From: Burkholderia sp. PAMC 26561 | GTDB taxonomy: Bacteria > Pseudomonadota > Gammaproteobacteria > Burkholderiales > Burkholderiaceae | Reading direction: 5' to 3' | Assembly (NCBI RefSeq): GCF_001557535.2 | Contig: NZ_CP014307.1 | Location: forward strand, 496,001 to 560,000 | DNA: 64,000 bases | Shown here: piece by piece, positions 27,748 through 35,226 of the stretch | How positions within the stretch are numbered: the first letter of the stretch is position 1 | How the letters are laid out: every line of letters begins with the position of its first letter | Position numbers and translations under genes: made by a program | Notes under the pieces: model-generated | What the model was told of the DNA's origin: nothing | The model's database searches: none | Seen by the model: only the letters and a program-made list of their open reading frames with translations

Positions 27748-28763
27748 GCGGCCGCCGTCATCTTGAAGATGCCCGTGGCGTTGCCAGCATCGAAACCGAG
27801 ATCGAGCACGCTGCGGCCGGTGGCATTGTCGAGAACCGTATCGCGGCTGATGAATTCATAGAACGAGCCGGGCACGTCGCGCTCGATCTGCGCGCCGGTT
27901 TTATCGATAAACACACGGCGCACCGGGTCCGCACGGAACGCCGTCTGGCGCACACGGCCCGACTTCGACACCTCGACCGAATCCTTGATCGGGCGGCCCA
28001 GCGCGCGCTGGGCCTCGGCGACGGCGAAGACATCGTCCACGCGATCCGTTGCGTGATTGAACGCGTTGCCTTCAGTCGAGATCCACGCCATTTCCGCCGA
28101 TTCGGCGCGCAGCGTTTCATAGTCGGCCAGTTGCGGCACCGGATGCTGGCGCTCGAAACAGCGCACGATCACCGGCAGCAGGTCCAGCGCGATGGCGAGC
28201 GGCAGCGAGCCGTCGCGCTCCAGCTCGGCGAGCGACGCCACCGCTTGCGGCGTCAGCGGATCCACGCTTTCGCCGATCACGCGCGTCACTGCCTGCTGGA
28301 ATTCCGGGCTGAAACGGCCGGGATGCAACTCGCTGACGAAATACTGGGCGATGTCATTGGGGGCATCGAGGTGTTTGTACGAACGCCCCGTCATCTTGAT
28401 TCGATCGAGCGGATACGTGCCGTTCAGCACAAAACCCAGCGGCCGGAGAATGCGCGTGAACGCGGCCTCGCCCGGCGGCAACGCGCCGGATTCGCTCCAT
28501 CGCACGGTGCGCAGCGCGCCGTGATCGAACTGGACGCGGGTTTGCGTGTGTTGCAGATCGTCTGTGTACGCACGGCCGCTCGGCACGCGTTCGAGCAGGT
28601 CGGCGAACAGCGCCATGTTCATCGCCTGAGCGAGTTCGGCCCGGGTAACCGTGCCGGGCGTGAACGTGTCCATTCCCGCAGGCAAGTTCATCAATAGCAC
28701 TAATCCGGCGACCTCCCTTTCAGGAACGACGGTAGAAAGCAGGGCGGCGAGGTTGGAATTCAT
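27744..28763 (-). CDS. hglS: DUF1338 protein, probable 2-oxoadipate dioxygenase/decarboxylase (D-2-hydroxyglutarate synthase)
   Basis: 339 aa from the ATG at 28763 (MNSNLAALLS); the open frame continues upstream to 29195 but overlaps the divergent LysR gene and is not protein-like. The DUF1338 hallmark metal-binding His with Arg four residues later is seen in QFDHGALR (His81, Arg85), a second His in GNAFNHATDR, and a candidate Glu ligand in SFYEFISRD. Pseudomonas HglS, the characterised member, converts 2-oxoadipate to D-2-hydroxyglutarate using Fe(II) and O2; that protein is about 100 residues longer, so this is the short subfamily. First gene of the enzyme operon, followed by the aminotransferase with an ATGA overlap. 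Confidence 0.85.
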   Translation of the reverse strand: MNSNLAALLSTVVPEREVAGLVLLMNLPAGMDTFTPGTVTRAELAQAMNMALFADLLERVPSGRAYTDDLQHTQTRVQFDHGALRTVRWSESGALPPGEAAFTRILRPLGFVLNGTYPLDRIKMTGRSYKHLDAPNDIAQYFVSELHPGRFSPEFQQAVTRVIGESVDPLTPQAVASLAELERDGSLPLAIALDLLPVIVRCFERQHPVPQLADYETLRAESAEMAWISTEGNAFNHATDRVDDVFAVAEAQRALGRPIKDSVEVSKSGRVRQTAFRADPVRRVFIDKTGAQIERDVPGSFYEFISRDTVLDNATGRSVLDLGFDAGNATGIFKMTAAA

Positions 28764-28867
28764 TCTTTGAGTTTCCGGCTGATGCTGTACGGCAGGGGCG
28801 GAAGGCTCGATCAGCCCTGTACGCAATTCAATGGAAACTGGATTTTGGGACGGGTCAAAAAGCCACG

Positions 28868-28891
28868 CAACTGATATAAACTCATCAGTTG
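28868..28891. promoter_or_regulatory. Perfect inverted repeat, candidate operator of the lysine-catabolism genes
   Basis: CAACTGAT and ATCAGTTG, perfect 8-base arms with an 8-base spacer. It lies in the 181-base gap between the divergent hglS-like and LysR genes, 54 bases before the LysR start. A TATA-rich spacer suggests it overlaps a promoter. Binding by the adjacent LysR protein is the natural guess. Confidence 0.6.
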
Positions 28892-28944
28892 GTTCTTGAA
28901 ATGCACCAAGTGCGGTTTTTTGCGTTATCGAGGCTTGTAAATAC

Positions 28945-29856
28945 ATGAGAAAAGGCATCCCCAATCTGGTCGCGCTGCAGATTTTCGAAGCGGCTGCGCG
29001 CCATGAGAGCTTTACCCGCGCCGCCAACGAACTCTCGCTCACGCAAAGCGCGGTGTGCAGGCAAGTGGCATCGCTGGAAAGCAGATTGGGCGTCGCGTTG
29101 TTCCTGCGAATCAAGAAGCGCATTGTGCTGACCACGCACGGAAGGCAGTACGCCGCGCTCGTGCGCAAGAATCTCGACCGGATCGAACGTGACACGCTCG
29201 AATTGATGGCACAGCGTGGCGTCGGGCGGATTCTGGAGATCGCGGTCGTTCCGACCCTCGCGAGTCAATGGCTGATTCCGCGACTGCCGCAGTTTCGTGC
29301 GTTGCGCCCGGATATCACGGTGAACCTGTCGATCCGTACGGAGCCTTTTCTGTTCAGCGACTCTCCTTTCGATGCCGCGCTGTACTTCGGCGATTCCGTT
29401 TGGCCCGGGACGCAAGGCAAGCTGCTGTTCCGCGAGGGGAAGGTCGTGCCGGTGTGCAGTCCGTCGTTACTGGCGGGCGCCGCGCCGGTTTCACTGGACC
29501 AATTGACTGATTTGCCGCTGTTGCATTTATCGACGAGACCGGACGCCTGGCGTACGTGGTTCCGGCTCAATGGACTGGAACACGACGTGCGCGCGGTCCG
29601 TGGCGCCCGGTATGAATTGTTCACGATGCTCACGAGCGCCGCGCAGGCGGGTCTGGGCGTGGCGCTGCTGCCGGAGATCCTGCTGGCGGATGAATTGTCG
29701 TCGGGAAGGCTGGTCGTTCCCCTCGATAAACCCATGACCGGCGCATCGGGCTATTACCTCGTTGCCCCGGATGAAATTGCCAACGACGAACCGTTCGTGG
29801 CGTTATCGGAATGGCTGAGTTCGATCGTGCCGCGGATGGAGGAGGTGGAGGCGTGA
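28945..29856 (+). CDS. LysR-family regulator of the adjacent lysine/pipecolate cluster
   Basis: 303 aa. Winged-helix N-terminus LVALQIFEAAARHESFTRAANELSLTQSAVCRQVASLESRLGVALF, GcvA-like, then the effector-binding domain (from about 92, ILEIAVVPTLASQWLIPRLPQF). Divergent from the hglS-aminotransferase-dehydrogenase genes, with a perfect inverted repeat in the shared gap. Probably activates catabolism in response to an intermediate such as 2-aminoadipate or pipecolate, as inferred from position. Confidence 0.9.
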   Translation: MRKGIPNLVALQIFEAAARHESFTRAANELSLTQSAVCRQVASLESRLGVALFLRIKKRIVLTTHGRQYAALVRKNLDRIERDTLELMAQRGVGRILEIAVVPTLASQWLIPRLPQFRALRPDITVNLSIRTEPFLFSDSPFDAALYFGDSVWPGTQGKLLFREGKVVPVCSPSLLAGAAPVSLDQLTDLPLLHLSTRPDAWRTWFRLNGLEHDVRAVRGARYELFTMLTSAAQAGLGVALLPEILLADELSSGRLVVPLDKPMTGASGYYLVAPDEIANDEPFVALSEWLSSIVPRMEEVEA

Positions 29857-29918
29857 AGAGCGCTGCATTTCGTGCTGCTTCACCGGCATGCCATGTTCCC
29901 GTAAATGTGTGATTTCTC

Positions 29919-29944
29919 ATCAAAAACTACGGTTTTGATATACT
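29919..29944 (+). promoter_or_regulatory. Inverted repeat abutting a -10 element before the DUF6088-fic operon
   Basis: ATCAAAA (29919-29925) and TTTTGAT (29933-29939) form perfect 7-base arms with a 7-base spacer. The right arm shares its last base with a TATACT -10 box (29939-29944), 29 bases before the DUF6088 ATG. This is the layout expected of an autoregulated toxin-antitoxin promoter. Confidence 0.6.
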
Positions 29945-29972
29945 GATAGCTCCCAAAGTCGCTACTCATTCC

Positions 29973-30620
29973 ATGAAGCTCGAAAGCCGCATGCTCTCGT
30001 CGATCAGACACCGCTCCAGTACCGTGGTGCTGCGTAGTGACGTCTCGGGCTTGGGTAGTGCCTCGCAAGTGTCCGAATCGCTCAACGCGCTGCTGGACAA
30101 GGGAGTCATCGCACGAATTGGAAACGGAATCTATGCAAAGTCGACCAAGGACCCCGACACCGGAGAAGTCCGGCTGGTCGCTTCGGAGAAAGATGTTGCG
30201 ACCGAGGTCTTTCAAAAACTGGGCATCAGCGTGCGCGTTGCGCAAGACGGATCATCTGGTGCGGTTGCAGTGGATATCGGTTCGCATCGTATCAACCGGC
30301 GCCTGTCAATTGCCGGGAAGCCGGTGATCTACGTTCATCAGCGGCCGAACAACGGCATTCTGACACCAGACCCGGCAATGCAGATTCCTACCGAGGGCGT
30401 CAGCCAGTTCGTTGCAAGCCTCGCGCGCAAGCATCACATCAGTTATCAACGCACCGCTGGCGACGAATGGGCCGAAACCGTCACTCGACTTTCCGACGAC
30501 AACGTCCAGTCTGACGAGACGAGCAATCTGCTCGTATCTCTCAAACGCGCCCACAAGTTGACCGATCGCGAGATGACCGCGTTGTTGATCAATCATCTGC
30601 GAGAAAAGCGCCGTGTTTGA
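29973..30620 (+). CDS. DUF6088 / AbiEi-like winged-helix protein, putative antitoxin
   Basis: 215 aa. The N-terminal 60 residues form a winged helix of the kind seen in AbiEi-type antitoxins (LRSDVSGLGSASQVSESLNALLDKGVIARIGNGIYAKS), and the next block (SIAGKPVIYVHQRP) fits DUF6088. AbiEi family proteins repress their own operons and neutralise a partner toxin. Here the partner is not the usual nucleotidyltransferase AbiEii but a Fic-domain protein whose GTG start lies inside this gene's last codons (8-base overlap). Base composition is by eye lower in GC than neighbouring genes, suggesting acquisition. Family assignment is from pattern, without a search. Confidence 0.7.
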   Translation: MKLESRMLSSIRHRSSTVVLRSDVSGLGSASQVSESLNALLDKGVIARIGNGIYAKSTKDPDTGEVRLVASEKDVATEVFQKLGISVRVAQDGSSGAVAVDIGSHRINRRLSIAGKPVIYVHQRPNNGILTPDPAMQIPTEGVSQFVASLARKHHISYQRTAGDEWAETVTRLSDDNVQSDETSNLLVSLKRAHKLTDREMTALLINHLREKRRV

Positions 30621-31340
30621 TCCGTTCAGGGACTTCGATACAGCCGGCTACCTGCGCAATTTCGCGGGAGAGAAAGACCTCGACATCGTGAAGATTGCCG
30701 AACACGAGTTGTTCCGTGCCAACCTGCCCGACGCAGTGAGTTATCTGGCACGGCGAAAAGCCATCACGTACCGGGATTTCCTGAAGGTTCACGAGATCCT
30801 GTTCAAGGGTTTCTACCCTTGGGCGGGCGAAGACAGAATGAGGACAGCCCCGGATCGCTCGATCACCAGGGGGGAACCGTATTTGCCAGCCCTGCGGACG
30901 CGGTGCGATCTGTGACACACGGGCTTCGTCTGGGACAGGATGCTGCAACAATGCGCGCACGGCCCGGCGAAGTAATGGGTCTGTTTGCGTTCGGCCATCC
31001 GTTCCTTGATGGCAATGGAAGGACGATGCTGCTCGTACACGCCGAGTTATGCCGGCGCGCCGGCTTCTCCATACTTTGGCACAACACGCGCAAAGCCGAC
31101 TATCTGCGTGCTCTGACTCAGGAGATTGCATCGCCAGTCGAGCATCCACTCGATGCCTATTTGCTGCAATTCATCGGCGATGCGCAGGAGAAAGAAAGCT
31201 GGGTTCAATCAGCAAACGTTCTTCAGGGACTGGACGGCGGCAGAGAGCCAGACCAGATTGGCGGTGACTTCAGCGATCCGGTGGTTATTGCGCAATATCG
31301 GCAGTTCGAACGGCAACGTGGTTACGAACTGAAGGGTTGA
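30613..31340 (+). pseudogene. Fic/Doc-family protein, frameshifted
   Basis: Fic enzymes transfer AMP or another nucleotide part onto target proteins. Frame 1 (from GTG 30613) encodes MFDPFRDFDTAGYLRNF up to FKGFYPWAGEDRMRTAPDRSITRG and then diverges, stopping at 30915. The other frame resumes with GTVFASPADAVRSVTHGLRLGQD, holds the catalytic Fic motif HPFLDGNGRT, and runs to 31340. The switch falls at a run of six G (30869-30874): one extra G would join ITRG to GTVFA in one frame and give a full-length protein of about 242 aa. This is a recent inactivating deletion, a slippage-prone switch, or a sequencing error. No inhibitory (S/T)xxxE(G/N) motif stands out in the part read. Confidence 0.85.
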
Positions 31341-31381
31341 TGTTGCAAAATAGGCCCTCACGCCCCCACCGGAGACAAACC

Positions 31382-32548
31382 TTGGCCCAGACAAAAATCC
31401 CTGCCGTCTACATGCGTGGCGGCACGAGCAAGGGCGTTTTCTTCCGTCACGACTGGCTGCCCGAAGACCCGGCTCTGCGCGACCGCATCCTCATGCGCGT
31501 GATCGGCAGCCCGGACCCCTACGGCCAGCACATCGACGGCATGGGCGGCGCCACCTCGAGCACGAGCAAGGTCGTGATCGTCGGGCCATCGTCGCGTGAA
31601 GATTGTGACGTGGATTACCGGTTCGGGCAGGTCGCCATCGACAAACCCGTCGTCGACTGGTCCGGCAATTGTGGCAACCTGACCTCGGCAGTGGGTCCGT
31701 TCGCGATCGCCCAGGGTCTCGTCGATGCCCCGCGCGACGGGGTCGCCACGGTCCGGATCTGGCAGGCCAACATCAACGCGAAGATCATTGCCCACGTGCC
31801 CATGCGTGACGGCGAAGTCGTGGAAGAAGGCGATTTCGAACTCGATGGCGTGACGTTTCCAGCAGCGGAAATCCGCATCGAATTCCTCGACCCCGCCGGC
31901 GATGGCGAAGGCTCGGTCGGCGGCATGTTCCCGACCGGAAACGCATCGGATGTGCTCGACGTACCCGGCGTCGGCGCAGTCGAAATGACGATGATCAACG
32001 CCGGCAATCCTGCCATCTTCATCGATGCGACAGCCTTGGGCCTGAACGGCAACGAACTTCAGCGCGACGTGAATGGCAACGCGGAGTTGCTGCTCAAGGC
32101 CGAGGCGATTCGCGCGCACGCGGCGGTCCGCATGGGGCTCGCCAAGACCGCCAGCGAAGCCACGCAATCAAGGCCGCATACGCCCAAGCTCGCGTTCGTC
32201 GCGAAGCCGAGCGCTTACGTGGCATCGAGCGGCAAGCACATCGACCCCGCGACGCTCGACATCAACGCCCGCATTTTTTCGATGGGCAAACTCCACCATG
32301 CGATGACCGGTACCGGGGCCGTCGCCATTGCGGTCGCGGCGGCCATTCCCGGGACGCTGGTCAACCGGCTCGTACCTGAATCGCAGGGGTCGATCCGCTT
32401 CGGCCATCCATCGGGGAGCCTTGCGGTCGGCGCCGAAACCCGGCGGATAGACAATGACTGGATCGTGACAAAAGCCGTCATGAGCCGAAGCGCGCGCAGG
32501 TTGATGGAAGGGTTCGTGTTCGTGCCTTCAACGGTGTTTGATTCCTGA
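31382..32548 (+). CDS. PrpF-family isomerase (methylaconitate/oxalomesaconate type)
   Basis: 388 aa. The family catalyses proton-shift isomerisation of unsaturated tricarboxylates, e.g. 2-methylaconitate in propionate metabolism or 4-oxalomesaconate in gallate breakdown. Hallmarks: IPAVYMRGGTSKGVFF at the start, GMGGATSSTSKV, WSGNCGNLTSAVGPFAI (catalytic region with Cys), and the C-terminal MSRSARRLMEGFVFVP. Start: I prefer TTG 31382, which has CGGAGA seven bases ahead and gives AQTKIPAVYMRGG; the ATG upstream (31337) adds a residue stretch unlike the family. No prpB/C/D or ring-cleavage genes are nearby, so the substrate is open. It follows the fic gene by 41 bases but is unrelated to it. 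Confidence 0.88.
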   Translation: MAQTKIPAVYMRGGTSKGVFFRHDWLPEDPALRDRILMRVIGSPDPYGQHIDGMGGATSSTSKVVIVGPSSREDCDVDYRFGQVAIDKPVVDWSGNCGNLTSAVGPFAIAQGLVDAPRDGVATVRIWQANINAKIIAHVPMRDGEVVEEGDFELDGVTFPAAEIRIEFLDPAGDGEGSVGGMFPTGNASDVLDVPGVGAVEMTMINAGNPAIFIDATALGLNGNELQRDVNGNAELLLKAEAIRAHAAVRMGLAKTASEATQSRPHTPKLAFVAKPSAYVASSGKHIDPATLDINARIFSMGKLHHAMTGTGAVAIAVAAAIPGTLVNRLVPESQGSIRFGHPSGSLAVGAETRRIDNDWIVTKAVMSRSARRLMEGFVFVPSTVFDS

Positions 32549-32855
32549 AACAACCGGTCAGGCTTTCACCATTAGGTTGACCAAGCATGGCCTAATTACC
32601 TGATCCACCGGTTATCACCGAAAGATTTCCGGCATTCAAGTACGCCGATAACGTCAAATAAAAACGCGCCATTTATTTTTGATTTTTATCGGCGGCGCTA
32701 TCCAATATTTTCCCTTTACGATCAGCCGTAGCGTGGTTGAGGCATCGACTCGTCTCGATCACATACACCCCTCGCAGACGCCGCCCAGGGCAATCGCGCG
32801 CTCTACGCGCCCACCCCGCTCAAGCCCACCAAAAACGTCCAGGAGAACATCGCTC
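32549..32855. other. Intergenic region before the beta-propeller gene
   Basis: Contains ATTAGG...CCTAAT (32571-32596), a 6-base-arm hairpin just after the isomerase gene that might act in transcript ending, and an AT-rich block (32650-32715) likely to hold the promoter of the secreted protein. Nothing else recognised. Confidence 0.4.
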
Positions 32856-34802
32856 ATGGTTATGACACGCCTTCGCGTTCTTTTAGGCGCGCTCGTGCTG
32901 CTCGCCACGATCGCACGCCCCAGTCACGCGCAATACTCCACGGACTGGATCGCGAACACGTTTGGTACGAGTTCCACCTACGTAGGCAACGGCGCCCGAT
33001 CGATGTGGATCGCGCCGGAAGGCATCGTCTACACGGCGTCGCTCTGGGACGAGAACGAGGGCGGTATCGCGATCTACCAGAACCGCCAGAACGCGGGTTC
33101 CATCGGCATACACAACGCATTTCAGGGCAGCGCGATCACGGGCAACGCGACATCCATTTTTGCAGCCATGCAATATGACAGGAACAAAGGCAGCGGCTAC
33201 GTGGGCCGGTATAACCGCGTGACGAAGACGCAGGACTTTTCCATTGCCGTCAGCGCGACCACGACCGAAAAGCGCGCCGATGTCATCACGGGGCTCGCCA
33301 CCTCCGGCTCCCTGCTCTACGCAAGCGACTTCCCGGGCAATCGCGTGCGCGTCTACACCACGGACGGCGTCTGGCAAAGCGACATCAACGTGACGGGTCC
33401 CGGCGCGCTCGCGCTGGACGCCTCCGGCAACCTCTGGGTCGCGCAGCAGGGCGCGGGCGCCATCGTGGAATTCAGTCCGGGCGGTGCAACCATGACCACC
33501 ATCCAGATGGCCGCCGTGTCGCGTCCGTCCGCGCTTTATTTCGATGCCACCAACGGGCAGCTCCTGGTCGGCGACCAGGGACCCGACATGAACATCAAGA
33601 TCTACCAGACATCGGGCAGTCCGGTTCAAGTGGGCACGTTCGGGATCCAGGGCGGTTATCTCGACACCACATCCGGCATCAAGGGCCAGGTCGGCGACAG
33701 GCGCTTTACGCGCGTGGTGGGTATCGGCAAGGATGCGGCCGGCAACCTCTATGTGCTCAGCAACCCGTGGGGCGGCACGTGGGACCTCGCCCGCAACGGC
33801 AACACGGACATCTATGTGTACGACACGTCGAACATCCTTCGATGGAGACTGCAGGCGCTCAACTTCGAGGGCAACGGCGCACCGGACCCCGGCACGGACG
33901 GCGCGTTTTTCTATGGCGGTTTCAACGTCTATACGGGCACGGCCGGCGGCACGTTCGTGGCGAACACGGTGGACCCGTTCGACTATCCGGCTGACCCGCG
34001 AATCGATATCAACGATACCCAACGCGGCCAGCACTTCGCGCAACTCGCAACTGTTGGAGCAAACAGGGTCATGGTTGCGGCCGGCCAGAATCCGGGCGTG
34101 TTCAATTTCTATCACTTCAACGCGGCGAACGGATACATTGCGATTCCGGATGGATCACTGCCGGGCGCGCTCTTCAATTCGAGCACGTTGATCACAGGCG
34201 GGTTTTCGCTCGATAGCAACGCGAACGTCTGGGCCGGTCCGGACAGGACGAACCGCATTTACGTCTATCCGCTGACGGGCTTCGATGCCGACGGCAAACC
34301 GTCATGGGGACCCGGCTTTGCCTATGCCACGCCCAGATCCGTCCTGCCGCTGACACGCATCATCTATCTTGCCGACAGCGACACCATGATCCTCGGACAA
34401 GGCATCATTGGCAGCGCGGACTGGACATCGATAGGCACCCGCATCGAGGTCTATCACGGCTGGCGCGCGGGCAACCAGAAGTCGCCGAGCCCGGTCATCA
34501 CGCTCACGAGCGCAAATCCCAAATCGATCACGGCGGCGGGCAACTATTTGTTTGTCGGGTATGTGCATGCGGCGCCGAACATAGACGCGTTCAATCTTGC
34601 GACTGGCAGTCTCGACATGACGTTCGCGAACAGCAATCCCGGCTCGGTCGATATAGGCAACGACGTCGATTCCATGTACGGCCTGAGGGCGTATCTGCGC
34701 TCGACGGGCGAGTACGTCGTCACGAAGGACAACTACAACGAGTCGAGCATCATTGTTTACCGGTGGACGCCGGGCGCCGTTGCGAATGCCGCTAGACCTT
34801 AG
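32856..34802 (+). CDS. Secreted beta-propeller (NHL/SMP-30-like) protein of unknown function
   Basis: 648 aa. A clear signal peptide (MVMTRLRVLLGALVLLATIARPSHAQ) starts at ATG 32856, with AGGAG ten bases ahead; the frame is open from 32679 but without such signals. The mature protein is built of repeats of the type ALDASGNLWVAQQGAGAIVEFSPGG, IGKDAAGNLYVLSNPWGGTW and LDSNANVWAGPDRTNRIYVYPLTG, as in NHL/gluconolactonase-like six-bladed propellers. No catalytic motif is evident. It is alone on its strand, converging on a small minus-strand gene with an 11-base overlap of the coding ends. Confidence 0.7.
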   Translation: MVMTRLRVLLGALVLLATIARPSHAQYSTDWIANTFGTSSTYVGNGARSMWIAPEGIVYTASLWDENEGGIAIYQNRQNAGSIGIHNAFQGSAITGNATSIFAAMQYDRNKGSGYVGRYNRVTKTQDFSIAVSATTTEKRADVITGLATSGSLLYASDFPGNRVRVYTTDGVWQSDINVTGPGALALDASGNLWVAQQGAGAIVEFSPGGATMTTIQMAAVSRPSALYFDATNGQLLVGDQGPDMNIKIYQTSGSPVQVGTFGIQGGYLDTTSGIKGQVGDRRFTRVVGIGKDAAGNLYVLSNPWGGTWDLARNGNTDIYVYDTSNILRWRLQALNFEGNGAPDPGTDGAFFYGGFNVYTGTAGGTFVANTVDPFDYPADPRIDINDTQRGQHFAQLATVGANRVMVAAGQNPGVFNFYHFNAANGYIAIPDGSLPGALFNSSTLITGGFSLDSNANVWAGPDRTNRIYVYPLTGFDADGKPSWGPGFAYATPRSVLPLTRIIYLADSDTMILGQGIIGSADWTSIGTRIEVYHGWRAGNQKSPSPVITLTSANPKSITAAGNYLFVGYVHAAPNIDAFNLATGSLDMTFANSNPGSVDIGNDVDSMYGLRAYLRSTGEYVVTKDNYNESSIIVYRWTPGAVANAARP

Positions 34803-35211
34803 CCGGCGGCTGAGGATTGTTCGCCGGATTGGTGTCGAACCTGGAGACGCGTTCTATGCCGGACGGATCTGCGAGCGCGGACAATCCCGCTTGCAGCGCG
34901 TCGGCAATGTCCGCGGCGTAGACATCCGCATCGTTCACGTAGACGGTGAACGACCGTAGGTATTTGGCCTTTTTCTCCGGGTTCTCGATCGTATCCCGGG
35001 TCCATTGGTACAGCGGATATTTGTCCACTCCGAGTTTTTCCGCTTCATCGACATAACCCGCGAAGGCGTCGAACTGGCACACGAGCGACGCGTCATGCCG
35101 GCGCAGCAGATCACTCAACGGCTCCGGCACCTGCTGCGGATCGCCGCGCAAGGTCGCGGCGAGTTCGGGCGAAGCAGTGATCCGGATCTGGAACAACCAT
35201 GCATTGCTCAT
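34792..35211 (-). CDS. Conserved small protein of unknown function next to a hybrid kinase
   Basis: 139 aa, no signal peptide or membrane segment. It starts MSNAWLFQIRITASPELAATLRG and looks soluble with alternating strand/helix pattern; C-terminus is Pro/Asn-rich (NPANNPQPPAKV). It lies 15 bases downstream of the hybrid histidine kinase on the same strand and is likely co-transcribed. I do not recognise the family. Confidence 0.6.
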   Translation of the reverse strand: MSNAWLFQIRITASPELAATLRGDPQQVPEPLSDLLRRHDASLVCQFDAFAGYVDEAEKLGVDKYPLYQWTRDTIENPEKKAKYLRSFTVYVNDADVYAADIADALQAGLSALADPSGIERVSRFDTNPANNPQPPAKV

Positions 35212-35226
35212 GTTTCCTCGCTTCGT

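Noticed and set aside
28764..29195. A longer N-terminus for the DUF1338 protein
   Set aside because: The frame is open to 29195 but those codons overlap the divergent LysR gene and are Arg/Ser-rich; the conserved part begins at ATG 28763.
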